A stretch of 64,000 nucleotides of DNA from Isoalcanivorax indicus (GCF_003259185.1 NZ_QGMP01000001.1:682001-746000), one strand, 5' to 3'; positions 1 to 12,818 are shown, counted from the first letter of the stretch. Notes: a model not told the origin generated them from the letters alone. Translations and numbers: made by a program.

Positions 1-698
1 CTGCGCGATACCGTACCCAGCATGCCCCGCAACACCTTCATGGTGCGATAGAACGGATGATCGTGCAGCAGCGGATAGTTGTCGGTCAGGTACATGCCGC
101 CACCGTTGGCGGCCAGCGCCGCCCGCAAACGGACCCAGAAATGGTTGATGCTTTCCAGATCGAAGTAGTTGACCAGCCCCTCGGTGATCACCAGTAATGG
201 CTTGTCTGCATCAAACGATTCACGGATGACCGACTCCAGCGACTCGGGGCCTTCTGTGGTAAACGCATTCAGCGCCACCGCCTGATGCAAAGGGCTCAGA
301 GCATCCGCCTGCGCCAGCAGCTTCTGCTTGCGATCCGCCATGCCCGGCAGGTCAGCCTCGATATATTTCAACTGCGGATATTTTGCCGTGAAACGGCAAC
401 CGCGCGGCGACAACCCGCAGGCAATTTCCAGCACCTGCGTGACGCCCTCATCCTCGATGGCACGCGTGACCAGGTGATCGATCAGATGATGACGCTGCAA
501 CAGGAAGGTGCGGATATTGCCGCCGGCAATCTTGCCACCGATATATTCGAACGGCGCCAGCGCATGGTAATAGACGCTGCCCATGCGCGTGTGGAAGCTG
601 GGCGCGGACAAACCGTTGGCGGCCCAGACATGGCCGGTATACAGCGCTGTGAAACTGATGGAAGAGGTATCAGGCGAGTTCTGCGAATCGTTGCTCAT
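1..698 (-). CDS. Class I SAM-dependent methyltransferase, LCMT-like (partial, runs off the left edge)
   Basis: The reading frame opens at an ATG at 698 and stays open to the window edge, giving 232 codons without the C-terminus. The N-terminal part contains ALYTGHVWAANGLS. Around residues 85-95 is a SAM-binding motif I (VLEIACGLSPRG), followed by an acidic residue after a strand (YIEADLPGM) and a VITEGLVNYF segment typical of the leucine carboxyl methyltransferase-like / PPM family. These are stand-alone cytosolic enzymes that methylate small molecules or carboxylates; the substrate cannot be read from sequence. It is on the same strand as holA but separated by a 113-base gap. The fold call is fairly secure; the specific function is unknown. 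Confidence 0.75.
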   Translation of the reverse strand, partial: MSNDSQNSPDTSSISFTALYTGHVWAANGLSAPSFHTRMGSVYYHALAPFEYIGGKIAGGNIRTFLLQRHHLIDHLVTRAIEDEGVTQVLEIACGLSPRGCRFTAKYPQLKYIEADLPGMADRKQKLLAQADALSPLHQAVALNAFTTEGPESLESVIRESFDADKPLLVITEGLVNYFDLESINHFWVRLRAALAANGGGMYLTDNYPLLHDHPFYRTMKVLRGMLGTVSR

Positions 699-811
699 GG
701 TTATGAGAGCCGGGCAGTGGAAAGTCCCGAAAGGGTAGCAGCCCCGTGCCAGTGACGCACGGCCTCGCAGCAGGCCGACGGGGCCAATCGCACCAGGCCG
801 GCCTCTGCCTG

Positions 812-1804
812 TTAAACGGGACCGAGGGGGCGCCCGCACAGGCGCATGACCAGATTGGCCAGGTGCAGCCAGGGGTCTCCGGGCACCATCCCTTTCAGGG
901 TCTGGTCTGCCAGGGCCGCCTCGGCCAGCCCGCGATGCAGACTGTCTGCGCCCAGCTTGCGCGCCAGGCCCTCCAGCTGGCGAATCCGCTGCGGCGGCAT
1001 GCGGCCCGGGTCCTGCCCTGCGGTCATGGCGGCGAGCGCGCGGACATCGCGCGTCAGGGCCCACAGGATCACCGGCGCTTCGACGCCTTCGGTATGCAGC
1101 GTGTCGAGAATACGCAGCGCCCGCGGCAGGTCGCCGGCGGTAATGGCATCGCCCAGATCGAACGGGCTGAAGCGGCTGCTGTTGCCGACCGCTTCCTGTA
1201 TCTGTCCGGGCTCCACCGTGGCGCCGGGAAACAGCAGCGCCAGTTTGTCGATTTCCTGGGCGCAGGCCAGCAGGTTGCCTTCGCTACGCTCGCACAACAG
1301 CGCCAGCGCATCCGGCGTGGCGCTCAGGCCAGCCTGGCGCAGGCGGCCCTCGACCCAGCGCGGCAACTGTGCGGCCGGTACGGGCCAGATTTCCAGCAAC
1401 GCCCCGACACCGGTGACGGCCTTGACCCATTGGCTGTTCATGTCCTTGCGCCGGTCCAGCTTCGATGCCGTCAGCAGCAGCAGGGTGTCGGGGGCGGGGG
1501 TCTTGCACAATTGCACCAGGATTTCGCTGGCGGCCTTGTCCGGGCGTTTTTCGCCAAAGCGGATTTCGATCAGGCGTTGGCCACCAAACAGGCTCATGCT
1601 CTGTGCTTCGCTGTAGACACCGGGCCAGTCGATGCCGGTGTCACTGCTGAACAGGTGGCGCTCTTCGTAGCCTCGACCACGGGCGGTGCGGCGGATCAGA
1701 TCAGCGCATTCGCCCTGCTGGAACGGCTCGTCCCCTGCCACCAGATAAACCGGCAGCAACGCCTGATCCAGATGGCGTTTGAGCTGTTCCGGCTTCAGTT
1801 GCAT
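812..1804 (-). CDS. holA: DNA polymerase III subunit delta
   Basis: 330 residues, close to the usual length. The N-terminus (PVYLVAGDEPFQQGECADLIR in outline) is the hallmark of HolA, and the C-terminal helical collar-binding domain is present. Delta is the clamp-loader wrench that opens the beta sliding clamp; it has an AAA+-like fold without a functional Walker A, and none is seen here. The start ATG at 1804 shares one base with the lptE stop (TGATG), so it is translationally coupled to lptE. leuS-lptE-holA is the classical gammaproteobacterial order. Confidence 0.95.
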   Translation of the reverse strand: MQLKPEQLKRHLDQALLPVYLVAGDEPFQQGECADLIRRTARGRGYEERHLFSSDTGIDWPGVYSEAQSMSLFGGQRLIEIRFGEKRPDKAASEILVQLCKTPAPDTLLLLTASKLDRRKDMNSQWVKAVTGVGALLEIWPVPAAQLPRWVEGRLRQAGLSATPDALALLCERSEGNLLACAQEIDKLALLFPGATVEPGQIQEAVGNSSRFSPFDLGDAITAGDLPRALRILDTLHTEGVEAPVILWALTRDVRALAAMTAGQDPGRMPPQRIRQLEGLARKLGADSLHRGLAEAALADQTLKGMVPGDPWLHLANLVMRLCGRPLGPV

Positions 1805-2372
1805 CAGAGCGCGTCCCCGGCCTGCGGCGTGCTGTCCGGGCGCGGGGCCGCGCCCCGGTCGCCATTGGGCAGGGCATTGGTGTCCAGCAGATCATGGTCG
1901 ATCAACTGGCCGCTGACGGCATCCAGCTGCCGCAACAGTTGCCAGGTGGCATCCTCGAACATCTCCTGGCGGGTGGCGCGTTCTTCGTCACTGGCGGCCG
2001 TGGCGTTGGCGGCATCAAAGTTGAAATTGCGCACCAGGTTGATACGTCGGCTCGGTGTCCGGGTTTCGCCGTTACGGGAGCGCAGTTGCCAGTTGAAGCC
2101 GTAGCGCAGTTCGATTTCGGCCGCGCGGCCCTGGGCATCCACTGCCACCGTTCGCCGGTCCCAGCGTTCATTGAGAATCGCCAGGCGGCGCTCGGAATCT
2201 CCGTGCACGGCCACACCGCTTTCTTCCAGCGCCAGCTCGAGCCGCCGACGCAGTTCATAGCTGGGGCCGTCCAGCGTCAGGCTTTCCAGGGCCAGGTATT
2301 GCGGCGTGCCGCGCAACTGCCAGCCGCAAGCGGCCAGCAGCAGGGTGGCGGCGATCACCAGCAGCAGGCGCA

Positions 2373-2373
<1 letters not shown>
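1804..2373 (-). CDS. lptE: LPS-assembly lipoprotein LptE
   Basis: 189 residues from the ATG at 2373. A GTG one codon upstream (2376) is possible, but ATG overlapping the leuS stop is the natural choice. The N-terminus is a lipoprotein signal with lipobox LLAAC and lipidated Cys16, followed by GWQLRGT, typical of LptE/RlpB. LptE sits inside the LptD barrel in the outer membrane and helps insert LPS. The C-terminal tail is Pro/Asp rich and probably disordered. It lies between leuS and holA with start/stop overlaps on both sides, so all three are one transcript. Confidence 0.93.
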
Positions 2374-5508
<3,135 letters not shown>

Positions 5509-5525
<17 letters not shown>

Positions 5526-6993
5526 CTCGTCCGCGCCGCAGTCCGGGCAGGCACAGCAGTGCCGCCAGCAGCCACACCGGCCAGCCCCCCGTGCGCATAT
5601 AGGGCGTGCTGCCCGTCATCGGCACATAACCGCCCAACAGCAGATCACGCTCGAATTGCGGCAATCGCTCGCGCACCTGACCTTGTGGATCGACGATGGC
5701 GGTAATGCCGTTGTTGGTTGAGCGCAGCAGCCAGCGCCCGGTTTCCAGCGCCCGCAGGCGCGCCATCTGGAAATGCTGATGCGGCCCGGCAGAGGTGCCG
5801 AACCAGGCATCGTTGCTCACCGTAATCAGCACATTGCTGTCCCGGGCCCGGCGCGCCACCAGCTCCGGATAGAGCACTTCATAGCAAATGAAGGGGGAGA
5901 TGACCTGACCCCTGGCCAGCAGATTGGGCTGATCCGGATGGCCACGGGTGAAGCTGGACATGGGCAGGTCAAAGAAAGGAATTATGCCGCGCAGCAGGGA
6001 TTCCAGCGGCACATACTCACCGAAGGGCACCAGCTTCTGCTTGTGATAGGTGCCCTCGCCACCGTCGATCACCGCAATGCTGTTGAAGTAGCGCATGCCC
6101 GTGGGGCCGCCCGGCTCACGCATGGGAATGCCGGTGATCAGCGCGCCGCCCCGCTCTGCCAGCAAGGCCCCCTGTTCGCCAAGAAAGTCTGCGGCACTGT
6201 CGCGGAATTCCGTCAGGGCAGATTCTGGCCAGATCACCAGATGATCCGGCGGTATGCGTGCGCTCAGGTCGGCATAGATGTCACGGGTGGCGTGGCGCAT
6301 GCTCAGTTGCCAGCGCAGGTCCTGGGGAATGTTGCCTTGCGGCATGGCCACCGACTGTGCCTCGCCCGCGGGCGTGACAAAGCGCCCCGGGTCTGTTGCC
6401 AGACCGACGCCCCAGGCCACCAGCGCCAGCAGACCGGGCGCCCACAGCGGGCGCAGCCCGTGGCGCCGGTACAGCGCCAGGGTGCCCAGGGCCACGCCAC
6501 TGAGCACCGTGCCGAGGGTCAGCAGCCAGATGCCGCCCAGCGGCGCCAGTCCTGACAGCGGTGTGTCGATCATGGCATAACCGGCGTACAGCCACGGGAA
6601 GCCGGTCATCAGCCAGCCACGCAGGGCGTCCAGCAACACCCACAGCCCGGCGAACAACAAGGTGGCCGGGGCCTTGCCCAGGCGTGCGGTCAGCGCAAAC
6701 AATATGGCGGGGAACAGCGCCAGGAAGGCGGCGAACAGGGCGGTCATGGGGACCGCCAGCCACATCGGGGTGTGGCCGTAGTCATGCATGCTTACATGCA
6801 CCCAGGAGACGCCGTAACCAAACAGCCCGACGCCATAGAGCCAGCCACGCAGCAGGGCCTCGCGCACACGGGCCCCCTGCAGGGTGTACCAGGCCAGCGC
6901 AATGCTCACCAGCATCAGGGGCCAGAATTCGAAAGGCGAAAAGGCGAGGGGGTAGAGCAACCCGGCGACCAGGGCAAGACTTCGCATCAGCAT
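5509..6993 (-). CDS. lnt: Apolipoprotein N-acyltransferase
   Basis: 494 residues from ATG 6993 (an ATG at 6987 is equivalent; the frame extends to 7104 but that part overlaps the divergent gene). Several N-terminal membrane helices are followed by a periplasmic nitrilase-type domain. The catalytic triad is recognisable: Glu in WPESALTE, Lys in HKQKLVPFGEY, and Cys in FICYEVLYPE. Lnt adds the third acyl chain to lipoproteins such as the LptE, adaptor and OprM-type proteins of this window. In many gammaproteobacteria lnt directly follows ybeX/corC; here corC and lnt are about 3.4 kb apart, separated by a rhomboid-like gene, a repeat element and a zinc-finger membrane protein gene. Confidence 0.95.
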
Positions 6994-7035
6994 CAGGACA
7001 GCTTCGCTGTTATAGTCGGTTTGGGGGGGATCATA

Positions 7036-8445
7036 ATGAAACAGGTTTGCAAGTACCATCCAGGGGTGCGGGCTTACTGGTATTGCCCGCGTGACGGTAT
7101 TCATTTCTGCGACGATTGCGTGGCGGGCGAACCCGGCAGCGGTGCGCGCAGTTTGCTGACCAACAAACCGCTCGAAGCCTTGCCTTCAGCGCTGGCGCCG
7201 ATGCCGGCCTGGCAGTTGCTGCCCTGGTGCCTGCGCCAGGCGGTACAGCCACAGGCGCTGGCCTGGCTGTTGCCGCCGCTACTGGTGGCGGCGTTGGTTG
7301 CCGGTGAGCCGCTGTTCTGGCCGCTGGTGGCGCTCCTGTCCCTGGGCCTGGTGCATTACGGGGCCCAGCGGCTGAAGGCGCTGGCAGAAGGGCGTTACGC
7401 GCCCTTGCCGTGGTCCGCATTGAAAGACAATCCGGAATGGTCCCTGGCCTTCGTGCATGCCCTGCTGGCCTGGCCGCTGCTGGCGGCACCTGTGGGGCTG
7501 GGGGTCTGGTTGGGGTCTGCCGCCTTTCTGCCTGCACTGGCCGTGATCGGTGTGGGCCTGCTGATCATCATGCCGGTCCTGATCGAGTTGTTGCGGGGTG
7601 GCCATGCCGGGCGCGCCTTCAGCGGTGTGTTGCGGCCGCTGCTGGTGCCCGGGTCACAGGCCCTGATGGCCTGGCTGACCGTGCTGGGTGGCGCGGCACT
7701 GACGCTGGCACTGGGCTGGATGCTCGCGGACCTGTTGCCGCCCTGGCTCGCCGGGCCAGCGCTGGTCGCGCTTTGGGGGCTGACCTGGCTGGGCCTGACG
7801 GCGCTCGCCGGATGCCTGGCGGCGCAATGGCAGGATCTGCTGGAGTTGCCCACCCGCAGCCGTCAGCAACGCGAGTGGCGCCTGAAGGCGCGCCAGGACG
7901 AGACGCTGCGGCGTCAGCGCGTATTGCTGTGCGAAGGGCGCTACGAGAAGGTCCTGGCCAGTCTGCGCAGCCGCCTGGACAAACAGCCGACGTCGTGGCC
8001 ACTGAACGACGATCTGCACCGCCTGCTCATGGCCATGGGGCGCCATGACGAGGTGCTGGCCCAGGCGGAGGAGTGGCTGGCGGCCGCTATCAAGGCGGGC
8101 GAGACGCAGCGCTTGCCGGGCATGATGAACACGTTGCGTGAGCTGGACAGCCGTTTCCGGCCGGAGGATCCGCATCTGTGCGCGACGGTGGCCAGTGCGC
8201 TGCGTGCGGCGGGCGATGCCAAGGGGGCGCTGTGGATGCTGCAGGATCTGCACAAGCGGGCGCCGGACTGGCCGGGATTGGCGGACGCTTATCTGCTGCT
8301 GGCGCGCGTGCTGGCGGCGGATCTTGATCTGCCTGCCAAGGCGGAATCTTTCCTCAAGTATGTCGAGAGTCGTTTTCGGTTGCCGCAGCAGCGGGAGCAG
8401 GTGCAGGCGTGTCGGGCTGAGCTTGGGCTGGGTGGGGTTTCCTGA
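7036..8445 (+). CDS. Membrane protein with N-terminal B-box-like zinc finger and C-terminal TPR-like region
   Basis: 469 residues; the start ATG at 7036 follows GGGGGGA at 7023-7030. The N-terminus carries Cys5, His8, Cys17, His23, Cys25 and Cys28 in the spacing of a B-box-type zinc finger (CKYHPGVRAYWYC, then HFCDDC). A hydrophobic block follows (about residues 75-270), with roughly six membrane segments. The last 170 residues are helical and repeat-like (LLCEGRYEKVLASLRSRL, MAMGRHDEVLAQAEEWL), resembling TPR units facing the cytoplasm. No enzymatic motif is visible. It is divergent from lnt with only 42 bases between starts, and convergent with the rhomboid-like gene across the hairpin repeat. 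The specific function is unknown. Confidence 0.7.
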   Translation: MKQVCKYHPGVRAYWYCPRDGIHFCDDCVAGEPGSGARSLLTNKPLEALPSALAPMPAWQLLPWCLRQAVQPQALAWLLPPLLVAALVAGEPLFWPLVALLSLGLVHYGAQRLKALAEGRYAPLPWSALKDNPEWSLAFVHALLAWPLLAAPVGLGVWLGSAAFLPALAVIGVGLLIIMPVLIELLRGGHAGRAFSGVLRPLLVPGSQALMAWLTVLGGAALTLALGWMLADLLPPWLAGPALVALWGLTWLGLTALAGCLAAQWQDLLELPTRSRQQREWRLKARQDETLRRQRVLLCEGRYEKVLASLRSRLDKQPTSWPLNDDLHRLLMAMGRHDEVLAQAEEWLAAAIKAGETQRLPGMMNTLRELDSRFRPEDPHLCATVASALRAAGDAKGALWMLQDLHKRAPDWPGLADAYLLLARVLAADLDLPAKAESFLKYVESRFRLPQQREQVQACRAELGLGGVS

Positions 8446-8477
8446 TTCTGTTTATTTTCCATGCTGTTTCGTTGGGT

Positions 8478-8830
8478 GGTTATGGCCCTCGGGGGGCGGG
8501 TAAAGGGTTTCTGGACACGCCGTGAATACATCCATGTAGGCTCTCGTTCGGCATCCATGCCTCTCGAAGGTCCAGAAACCCTTTACCCGCCCCCCGAGGG
8601 CCGTCACGCGCAGCCCGCTTAAAAACTTCCAGCCAACTAAGGGTCTCGTTCTGGCGACTAGCTACGAAGTGGCGTTCGTGTCGTTGGCACTGAACCAAGG
8701 ACTCGGGGAGGGGTAAGCCCTTCCAGAAGTGTGTGAGGCAGGATGCCGAACGCAAGCCCCCATGGATGGGTTCACGGCGGCTTCTGGAAGGGCTTACCCC
8801 TCCCCGAGGCCGCACTACGGAGCACCCAGC
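8478..8830. repeat. Composite intergenic repeat, copy 1: two long hairpins flanking a conserved spacer
   Basis: This fills the 387-base gap between two convergent genes. Hairpin A has perfect 32-base arms at 8484-8515 and 8571-8602 (left arm begins GGCCCTCGGGGGGCGGG). Hairpin B has perfect 28-base arms at 8702-8729 and 8781-8808 (left arm begins CTCGGGGAGGGGTAAGCC). Both loops are about 50-55 nt and share the core CGTTCGGCATCC, in opposite orientation, so the unit is itself an inverted pair of related hairpins. The spacer from 8599 to 8668 aligns without gaps to the reverse complement of 51351-51420 (58 of 70 identical by eye). The second copy is at 51187-51543. No open frame here looks coding. 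Confidence 0.9.
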
Positions 8831-8832
8831 GG

Positions 8833-10293
8833 TCAGCCTGCAGCGCTATAAGCCTTGGCCTTGCTGAGCTGCCCGCGTGCGGTGAAGGCATCGGCGAGGG
8901 CGCGCAGGGCCTGTTGGTGGGCGGCGCTGTCCTGTTCGTCTTCCGGTTCTGGTAGTCCCGACAACAGCGCTTCGGCGTCGCTCACGGCATCAATGGCGGC
9001 GAAACGGGCGGCGAGTTGGCGGGCAGCGGGTGCGGGCAGAGTCAGGGCGTCGCCCCATGCCTCACGGGCCTCGCGCCAGTAACGATGTTGCTGGCGGCGC
9101 TGGTCGCTGTCGTCCACGGTCAGGCTCAGTAGCTCGCAGGCGGTGTCGGGCGGGCCGTCGGCGTTCAGTTTGTCGAGTTGGAACAGGCCGCTCAGGGCAT
9201 CGAATCGGGCGCGGGTCAGGGCGGCGGAAGGCGGGCTGTCGTCTTCAGCGTCGGTCCCGGTGTGCGTCAGTGCCCGGGTGAATTGCTGGCGGGCGTCGGC
9301 GAGGGCGAGCCTGCCCAGCGCCTCCCAGCCCAGCGTCAGGGCCTCGTTGACGTCAGCAGGCAGGCTGGCGGCCGGATCACCCTGTTCGGTCGCGCCGGGC
9401 AGGGCGTCCAGGCCGGGGAGGCGCACCAGTTGCACCAGCAGCAGCCCACTTGCCAGGCCGGTCAGCGGGCCGATCCAGTGTTGCCCGCTGGCCACCGTCG
9501 CGGCGGGCACCAGCAGCCAGGGCAGGGCGAAGACCGCAGCGGGCCACTGACGAGTGGCGCTGGCGGGAGATTTTCCGGGCATCAGCACCGGCACACGGCG
9601 CAGGCCAAAATAGCCCAGATACAGGCCGATGGCGGCGGAGACGAGAATCTGGCCGCCCGCCACCATGGTGTGATCCGGGCGCAGCAGCAGGGCGGTGAGC
9701 AACGCGGCCAGTATCCCGGCGGCGGGCCACAGGACCAGCATGCGGCGGCGACCCAGGGAGCCTTCCAGGGCCCAGGCCGGGAACAGCAGGGCCAGGGCGC
9801 AGACCAGCCACAACAAATAGTCAGGGCTGAGCAGATGCAGGGTCAGGAAGCTGGCCGGGCGGGGTTGTGCCGGGTTCAGGCCGGCCTGTTCGCGGGGCAG
9901 GGTGGCGGCCAGGTTGAGGAAGGCCGCCTTGTACTCGCGCCAGCGGCGTTTTTCTTCGGTGCTCCAGTAGCGACTGGTGTCTTCGTCGAGCATCGCATCG
10001 AAGGCGGGATCGAACGCCATGCGGTCAAACACGATGCGCGTGTCACCCGCAGCGCGCGCCTGTTCCAGATCATAGGCCCTGCGGATATCACCGTTCAGGC
10101 GCAGCCAGGACGCGTACACCGGCAGCTCTGCGTCGAGCAGGCCGCTGCCGACATAGTCTTTATGCAGCTGATCCAGGTGAGCGGGCTGGTCGCGCTGCCA
10201 GGTGAGCAGCAGGACAAGGCTGACCAGCAGCCAGAGATAGCAGAGCCACGGCAGGGATGCCGGGCCGGTATGGCGTTCCGGTAACGCAATCAT
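8833..10293 (-). CDS. Rhomboid-like intramembrane serine protease homologue with TPR-like C-terminal tail
   Basis: 486 residues. One N-terminal helix (about 12-30) leads into a long soluble segment, then a six-helix-like membrane core at about 155-300. Rhomboid landmarks can be placed: ALEGSLGRRRML before TM2, a serine in VSAAIGLYLGYFG at the position of the catalytic GxSG loop (the canonical glycines are altered), and a histidine in SGQHWIGPLTGLASGLLL matching the TM6 histidine. The C-terminal 180 residues are helical and TPR-like. It is 55 bases downstream of corC and probably cotranscribed. Whether it is an active protease or a pseudoprotease is not decidable by eye. Confidence 0.55.
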   Translation of the reverse strand: MIALPERHTGPASLPWLCYLWLLVSLVLLLTWQRDQPAHLDQLHKDYVGSGLLDAELPVYASWLRLNGDIRRAYDLEQARAAGDTRIVFDRMAFDPAFDAMLDEDTSRYWSTEEKRRWREYKAAFLNLAATLPREQAGLNPAQPRPASFLTLHLLSPDYLLWLVCALALLFPAWALEGSLGRRRMLVLWPAAGILAALLTALLLRPDHTMVAGGQILVSAAIGLYLGYFGLRRVPVLMPGKSPASATRQWPAAVFALPWLLVPAATVASGQHWIGPLTGLASGLLLVQLVRLPGLDALPGATEQGDPAASLPADVNEALTLGWEALGRLALADARQQFTRALTHTGTDAEDDSPPSAALTRARFDALSGLFQLDKLNADGPPDTACELLSLTVDDSDQRRQQHRYWREAREAWGDALTLPAPAARQLAARFAAIDAVSDAEALLSGLPEPEDEQDSAAHQQALRALADAFTARGQLSKAKAYSAAG

Positions 10294-10348
10294 GATGACT
10301 TCCCCCAGAGCGACCCCGTTCAGGGCCCACCGGCAGGAAGTCGGTCAT

Positions 10349-11218
10349 TCAGCCGTCTTCTGCCGGGATTGTTTCTTGTTCCTCGGGCGTCACCCGCAAC
10401 AGGCGGATGGTGCGCGCGTCGGCATTCAGTACAGTAAACCGGAAGCCGCCGAGAAGCACGGATTCGTTCCGTTCTGGCAGTCTGCCAAATTCCTGCATGA
10501 CCAGACCGCCGACGGTGTCAAATTCTTCATCACTGAAGGTGCTGCCGAAGTGCTCGTTGAAGTCTTCGATGGGAATCAGGGCCTTGACGGTGTACTCGCT
10601 GTTGTCGAGGTCCTTGATCAGGTAATCGTCATCTTCGACATCGGTTTCGTCCTCGATCTCGCCGACAATCTGCTCCAGCACGTCCTCAATGGTGACCAGC
10701 CCGGCGACGCCGCCGTACTCGTTCACGACGATGGCCATATGGTTACGGTTGTTGCGGAAATCCCGCAGCAACGAGTCCAGTCGTTTGGATTCGGGAATGA
10801 TGAACGCCTGGCGGATATGGTCCTTGATGTTGAAGCGGTCCATGCGGGCCGGGTCCAGCACCAGAGGCAGCAGGTCCTTGGCCAGCAGGACGCCGATGAC
10901 CTCGTCCGGATCGTCTCCCAGTACCGGGAAACGGGAATGGGCACAGTCGATGATGACCGGGAGAAAATCCTTCGGCGGGGTATTGGCGCGAATCGAGATC
11001 ATCTGGGCGCGGGGAATCATGATCTCCCGCACCTGCATTTCGGCCACCTGCAGGGCACCTTCGATGATGCCAAGCGTGTCCACATCGATGATGTCGCGAT
11101 CGCGCAGATCGCGCATCTTCTCGATCAGGGCTTCCCGGTTCTCAGGCTCGCCGGAAAAGAATTGCGTGATCCGGTCGAGCCAACTTCGGCCAGGGGTGTC
11201 GGAATGATCTTCCGGCAT
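10349..11218 (-). CDS. corC: CorC/YbeX family CBS-domain protein
   Basis: 289 residues. Tandem CBS domains cover roughly residues 65-185 (VREIMIPRAQMISI; VNEYGGVAGLVTIEDVLEQIVGEIEDE), followed by the CorC_HlyC domain at about 205-280. There is no DUF21 membrane domain, so this is the short cytosolic YbeX form, linked to Mg/Co efflux and ribosome homeostasis together with YbeY. It starts two bases after the ybeY stop, so the ybeZ-ybeY-corC operon is intact. Confidence 0.93.
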   Translation of the reverse strand: MPEDHSDTPGRSWLDRITQFFSGEPENREALIEKMRDLRDRDIIDVDTLGIIEGALQVAEMQVREIMIPRAQMISIRANTPPKDFLPVIIDCAHSRFPVLGDDPDEVIGVLLAKDLLPLVLDPARMDRFNIKDHIRQAFIIPESKRLDSLLRDFRNNRNHMAIVVNEYGGVAGLVTIEDVLEQIVGEIEDETDVEDDDYLIKDLDNSEYTVKALIPIEDFNEHFGSTFSDEEFDTVGGLVMQEFGRLPERNESVLLGGFRFTVLNADARTIRLLRVTPEEQETIPAEDG

Positions 11219-11220
11219 GA

Positions 11221-11745
11221 TTACTCCAGGTTCATCGGGGTCGGTGAGGATACCGGCTGGTAGGGATCAGGGATACCCAGCCCGGCCAGAATGGTCACTT
11301 CCAGTGCTTCCATGTCGGCGGCATCGTCGTCCGCCACGTGGTCATAGCCCAGCAGGTGCAGCATGCCGTGCACGACCATATGTGCCCAGTGATGGGCTGC
11401 CGGTTTGCCCTGCTCGGTGGCTTCCCGGGCAATAACCTCGGCACACAGGGCGATGTCGCCCAGAATCAGTTCGTCGCCGGGCAGATCCAGACCGTCCGGC
11501 ATCTCGAAGGGGAACGACAGCACGTTTGTCGGGCTGTCCTTGCCCCGGTAGGCCAGATTCAGGGCCTGGCTTTCGTCGGCGTCGATCAGGCGCAGGGTCA
11601 GTTCTCCCAGCGCACCGCCTGCGCCGGTGGCAGCGGCCCGGGCCCAGGCGTTCAGCTGCGCGTCATCGGGCAGGTCGGCACCGCACAGGCCGTCGCCGGT
11701 CACGGCGCGCTGTATCTCAACGCTCGGGTGTGTTGTCGCGTTCAT
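11221..11745 (-). CDS. ybeY: Endoribonuclease / rRNA maturation factor YbeY
   Basis: 174 residues from ATG 11745 ([12 protein letters not shown]); the longer upstream frame lies inside ybeZ. The diagnostic zinc-binding motif H-x3-H-x5-H is present as [15 protein letters not shown] at about residues 120-134. The upstream segment [15 protein letters not shown] is equally typical. YbeY acts in 16S rRNA 3' maturation and 70S quality control. The start overlaps the ybeZ end by 29 bases, consistent with translational coupling. Confidence 0.96.
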   Translation of the reverse strand: MNATTHPSVEIQRAVTGDGLCGADLPDDAQLNAWARAAATGAGGALGELTLRLIDADESQALNLAYRGKDSPTNVLSFPFEMPDGLDLPGDELILGDIALCAEVIAREATEQGKPAAHHWAHMVVHGMLHLLGYDHVADDDAADMEALEVTILAGLGIPDPYQPVSSPTPMNLE

Positions 11746-12700
11746 GGCGTTCGTAGGCTTCCACAATGCGCTGGACCAACGGGTGGCGCACCACATCGCG
11801 GCTGTCGAAACGGGTGATGCCGATGTCCTTTTCGCCGTCGAGCACGTCCAGCGCATGGACCAGGCCGGAGCGTTGATGGCGCGGCAGATCCACCTGGGTC
11901 ATGTCGCCGGTGATTACCGCTTTGGAACCGAAGCCCATGCGGGTCAGGAACATCTTCATCTGTTCCATGGTGGTGTTCTGGCTTTCGTCCAGAATGATGA
12001 AGCTGCCGTTCAGTGTGCGGCCGCGCATATAGGCCAGTGGCGCCACTTCAATGATGTTGCGCTCCATCAGCTTGGTGACCTGTTCGAAGCCGAGCATTTC
12101 ATACAGGGCGTCGTACAGGGGGCGCAGATAGGGGTCGATCTTTTCGGCCAGGTCGCCGGGCAGGAAGCCGAGTTTCTCGCCAGCTTCCACCGCCGGTCGC
12201 ACCAGCATGATGCGCTGCACTTCACCGCGTTCCAGCGACTCCACGGCGCAGGCCACGGCCAGCCAGGTCTTGCCGGTGCCCGCCGGGCCGATACCGAAAT
12301 TGATGTCGTGGCGGCGCACGCTGCGCACATAGTCTTTCTGGTGGGCGCCGCGCGGGCGCACGCGGACACGCCGGGTGCGAATCACCAGTTCATCGGTGGG
12401 GAACTCGACGGTGTTGTCTTCGGCCATGCCGGTGCCCTGCAGATGCAGATGCACCAGTTCCGGAGTGATGTCCTGACCTTCCCCGGCCTGGTCATACAAC
12501 ATGCTGACCACGTTCGACGCCGCCTCCACCGCAGCCAGGTCACCGGAAAAGGTAAACTCGTTGCCACGGTTGAAGATGTCGATGCCGAGACGTCGGGAAA
12601 TATGCTGGATGTTTTCGTCCAGCCGGCCACAGAGGTTGGCCAGGCGACGGGAATCGTAAGGCTCGAGGGCGAGCTTGCGCGATGCGACTTCGGTACTCAA
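11717..12700 (-). CDS. ybeZ: PhoH-like ATPase YbeZ
   Basis: 327 residues. Walker A is GPAGTGKT at about residue 140, and Walker B is [11 protein letters not shown]. The N-terminal region ([12 protein letters not shown]) is the KH-like part typical of YbeZ rather than of the PIN-fused PhoH2 group; a PhoH2 paralogue is present separately at 24705-26141. YbeZ partners YbeY in RNA metabolism. The usual upstream neighbour miaB lies beyond the sulfate transporter cassette, so this operon must have its own promoter in 12701-12818 or be read through from cysA; no clear promoter is visible there. Confidence 0.94.
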   Translation of the reverse strand: MSTEVASRKLALEPYDSRRLANLCGRLDENIQHISRRLGIDIFNRGNEFTFSGDLAAVEAASNVVSMLYDQAGEGQDITPELVHLHLQGTGMAEDNTVEFPTDELVIRTRRVRVRPRGAHQKDYVRSVRRHDINFGIGPAGTGKTWLAVACAVESLERGEVQRIMLVRPAVEAGEKLGFLPGDLAEKIDPYLRPLYDALYEMLGFEQVTKLMERNIIEVAPLAYMRGRTLNGSFIILDESQNTTMEQMKMFLTRMGFGSKAVITGDMTQVDLPRHQRSGLVHALDVLDGEKDIGITRFDSRDVVRHPLVQRIVEAYERHERDNTPER

Positions 12701-12818
12701 GACGGTGTCTCAGACCCCTGGGATAGTGATATTGAGTGCAGGATACCGCCAACCACCGGCCGCCGGAAGCCCGCCGCAGTGCTTGTCCGACATTCTGCCG
12801 CCTCGGTCCGGCCTGCGG

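Noticed and set aside
8478-8830. CRISPR array
   Set aside because: Repeats are two hairpins with long arms, not regularly spaced short repeats with unique spacers, and no cas gene is near.
8480-8830. Short coding frames inside the hairpin repeats
   Set aside because: They run through palindromic arms and loop sequences on both strands and have no ribosome site or domain.
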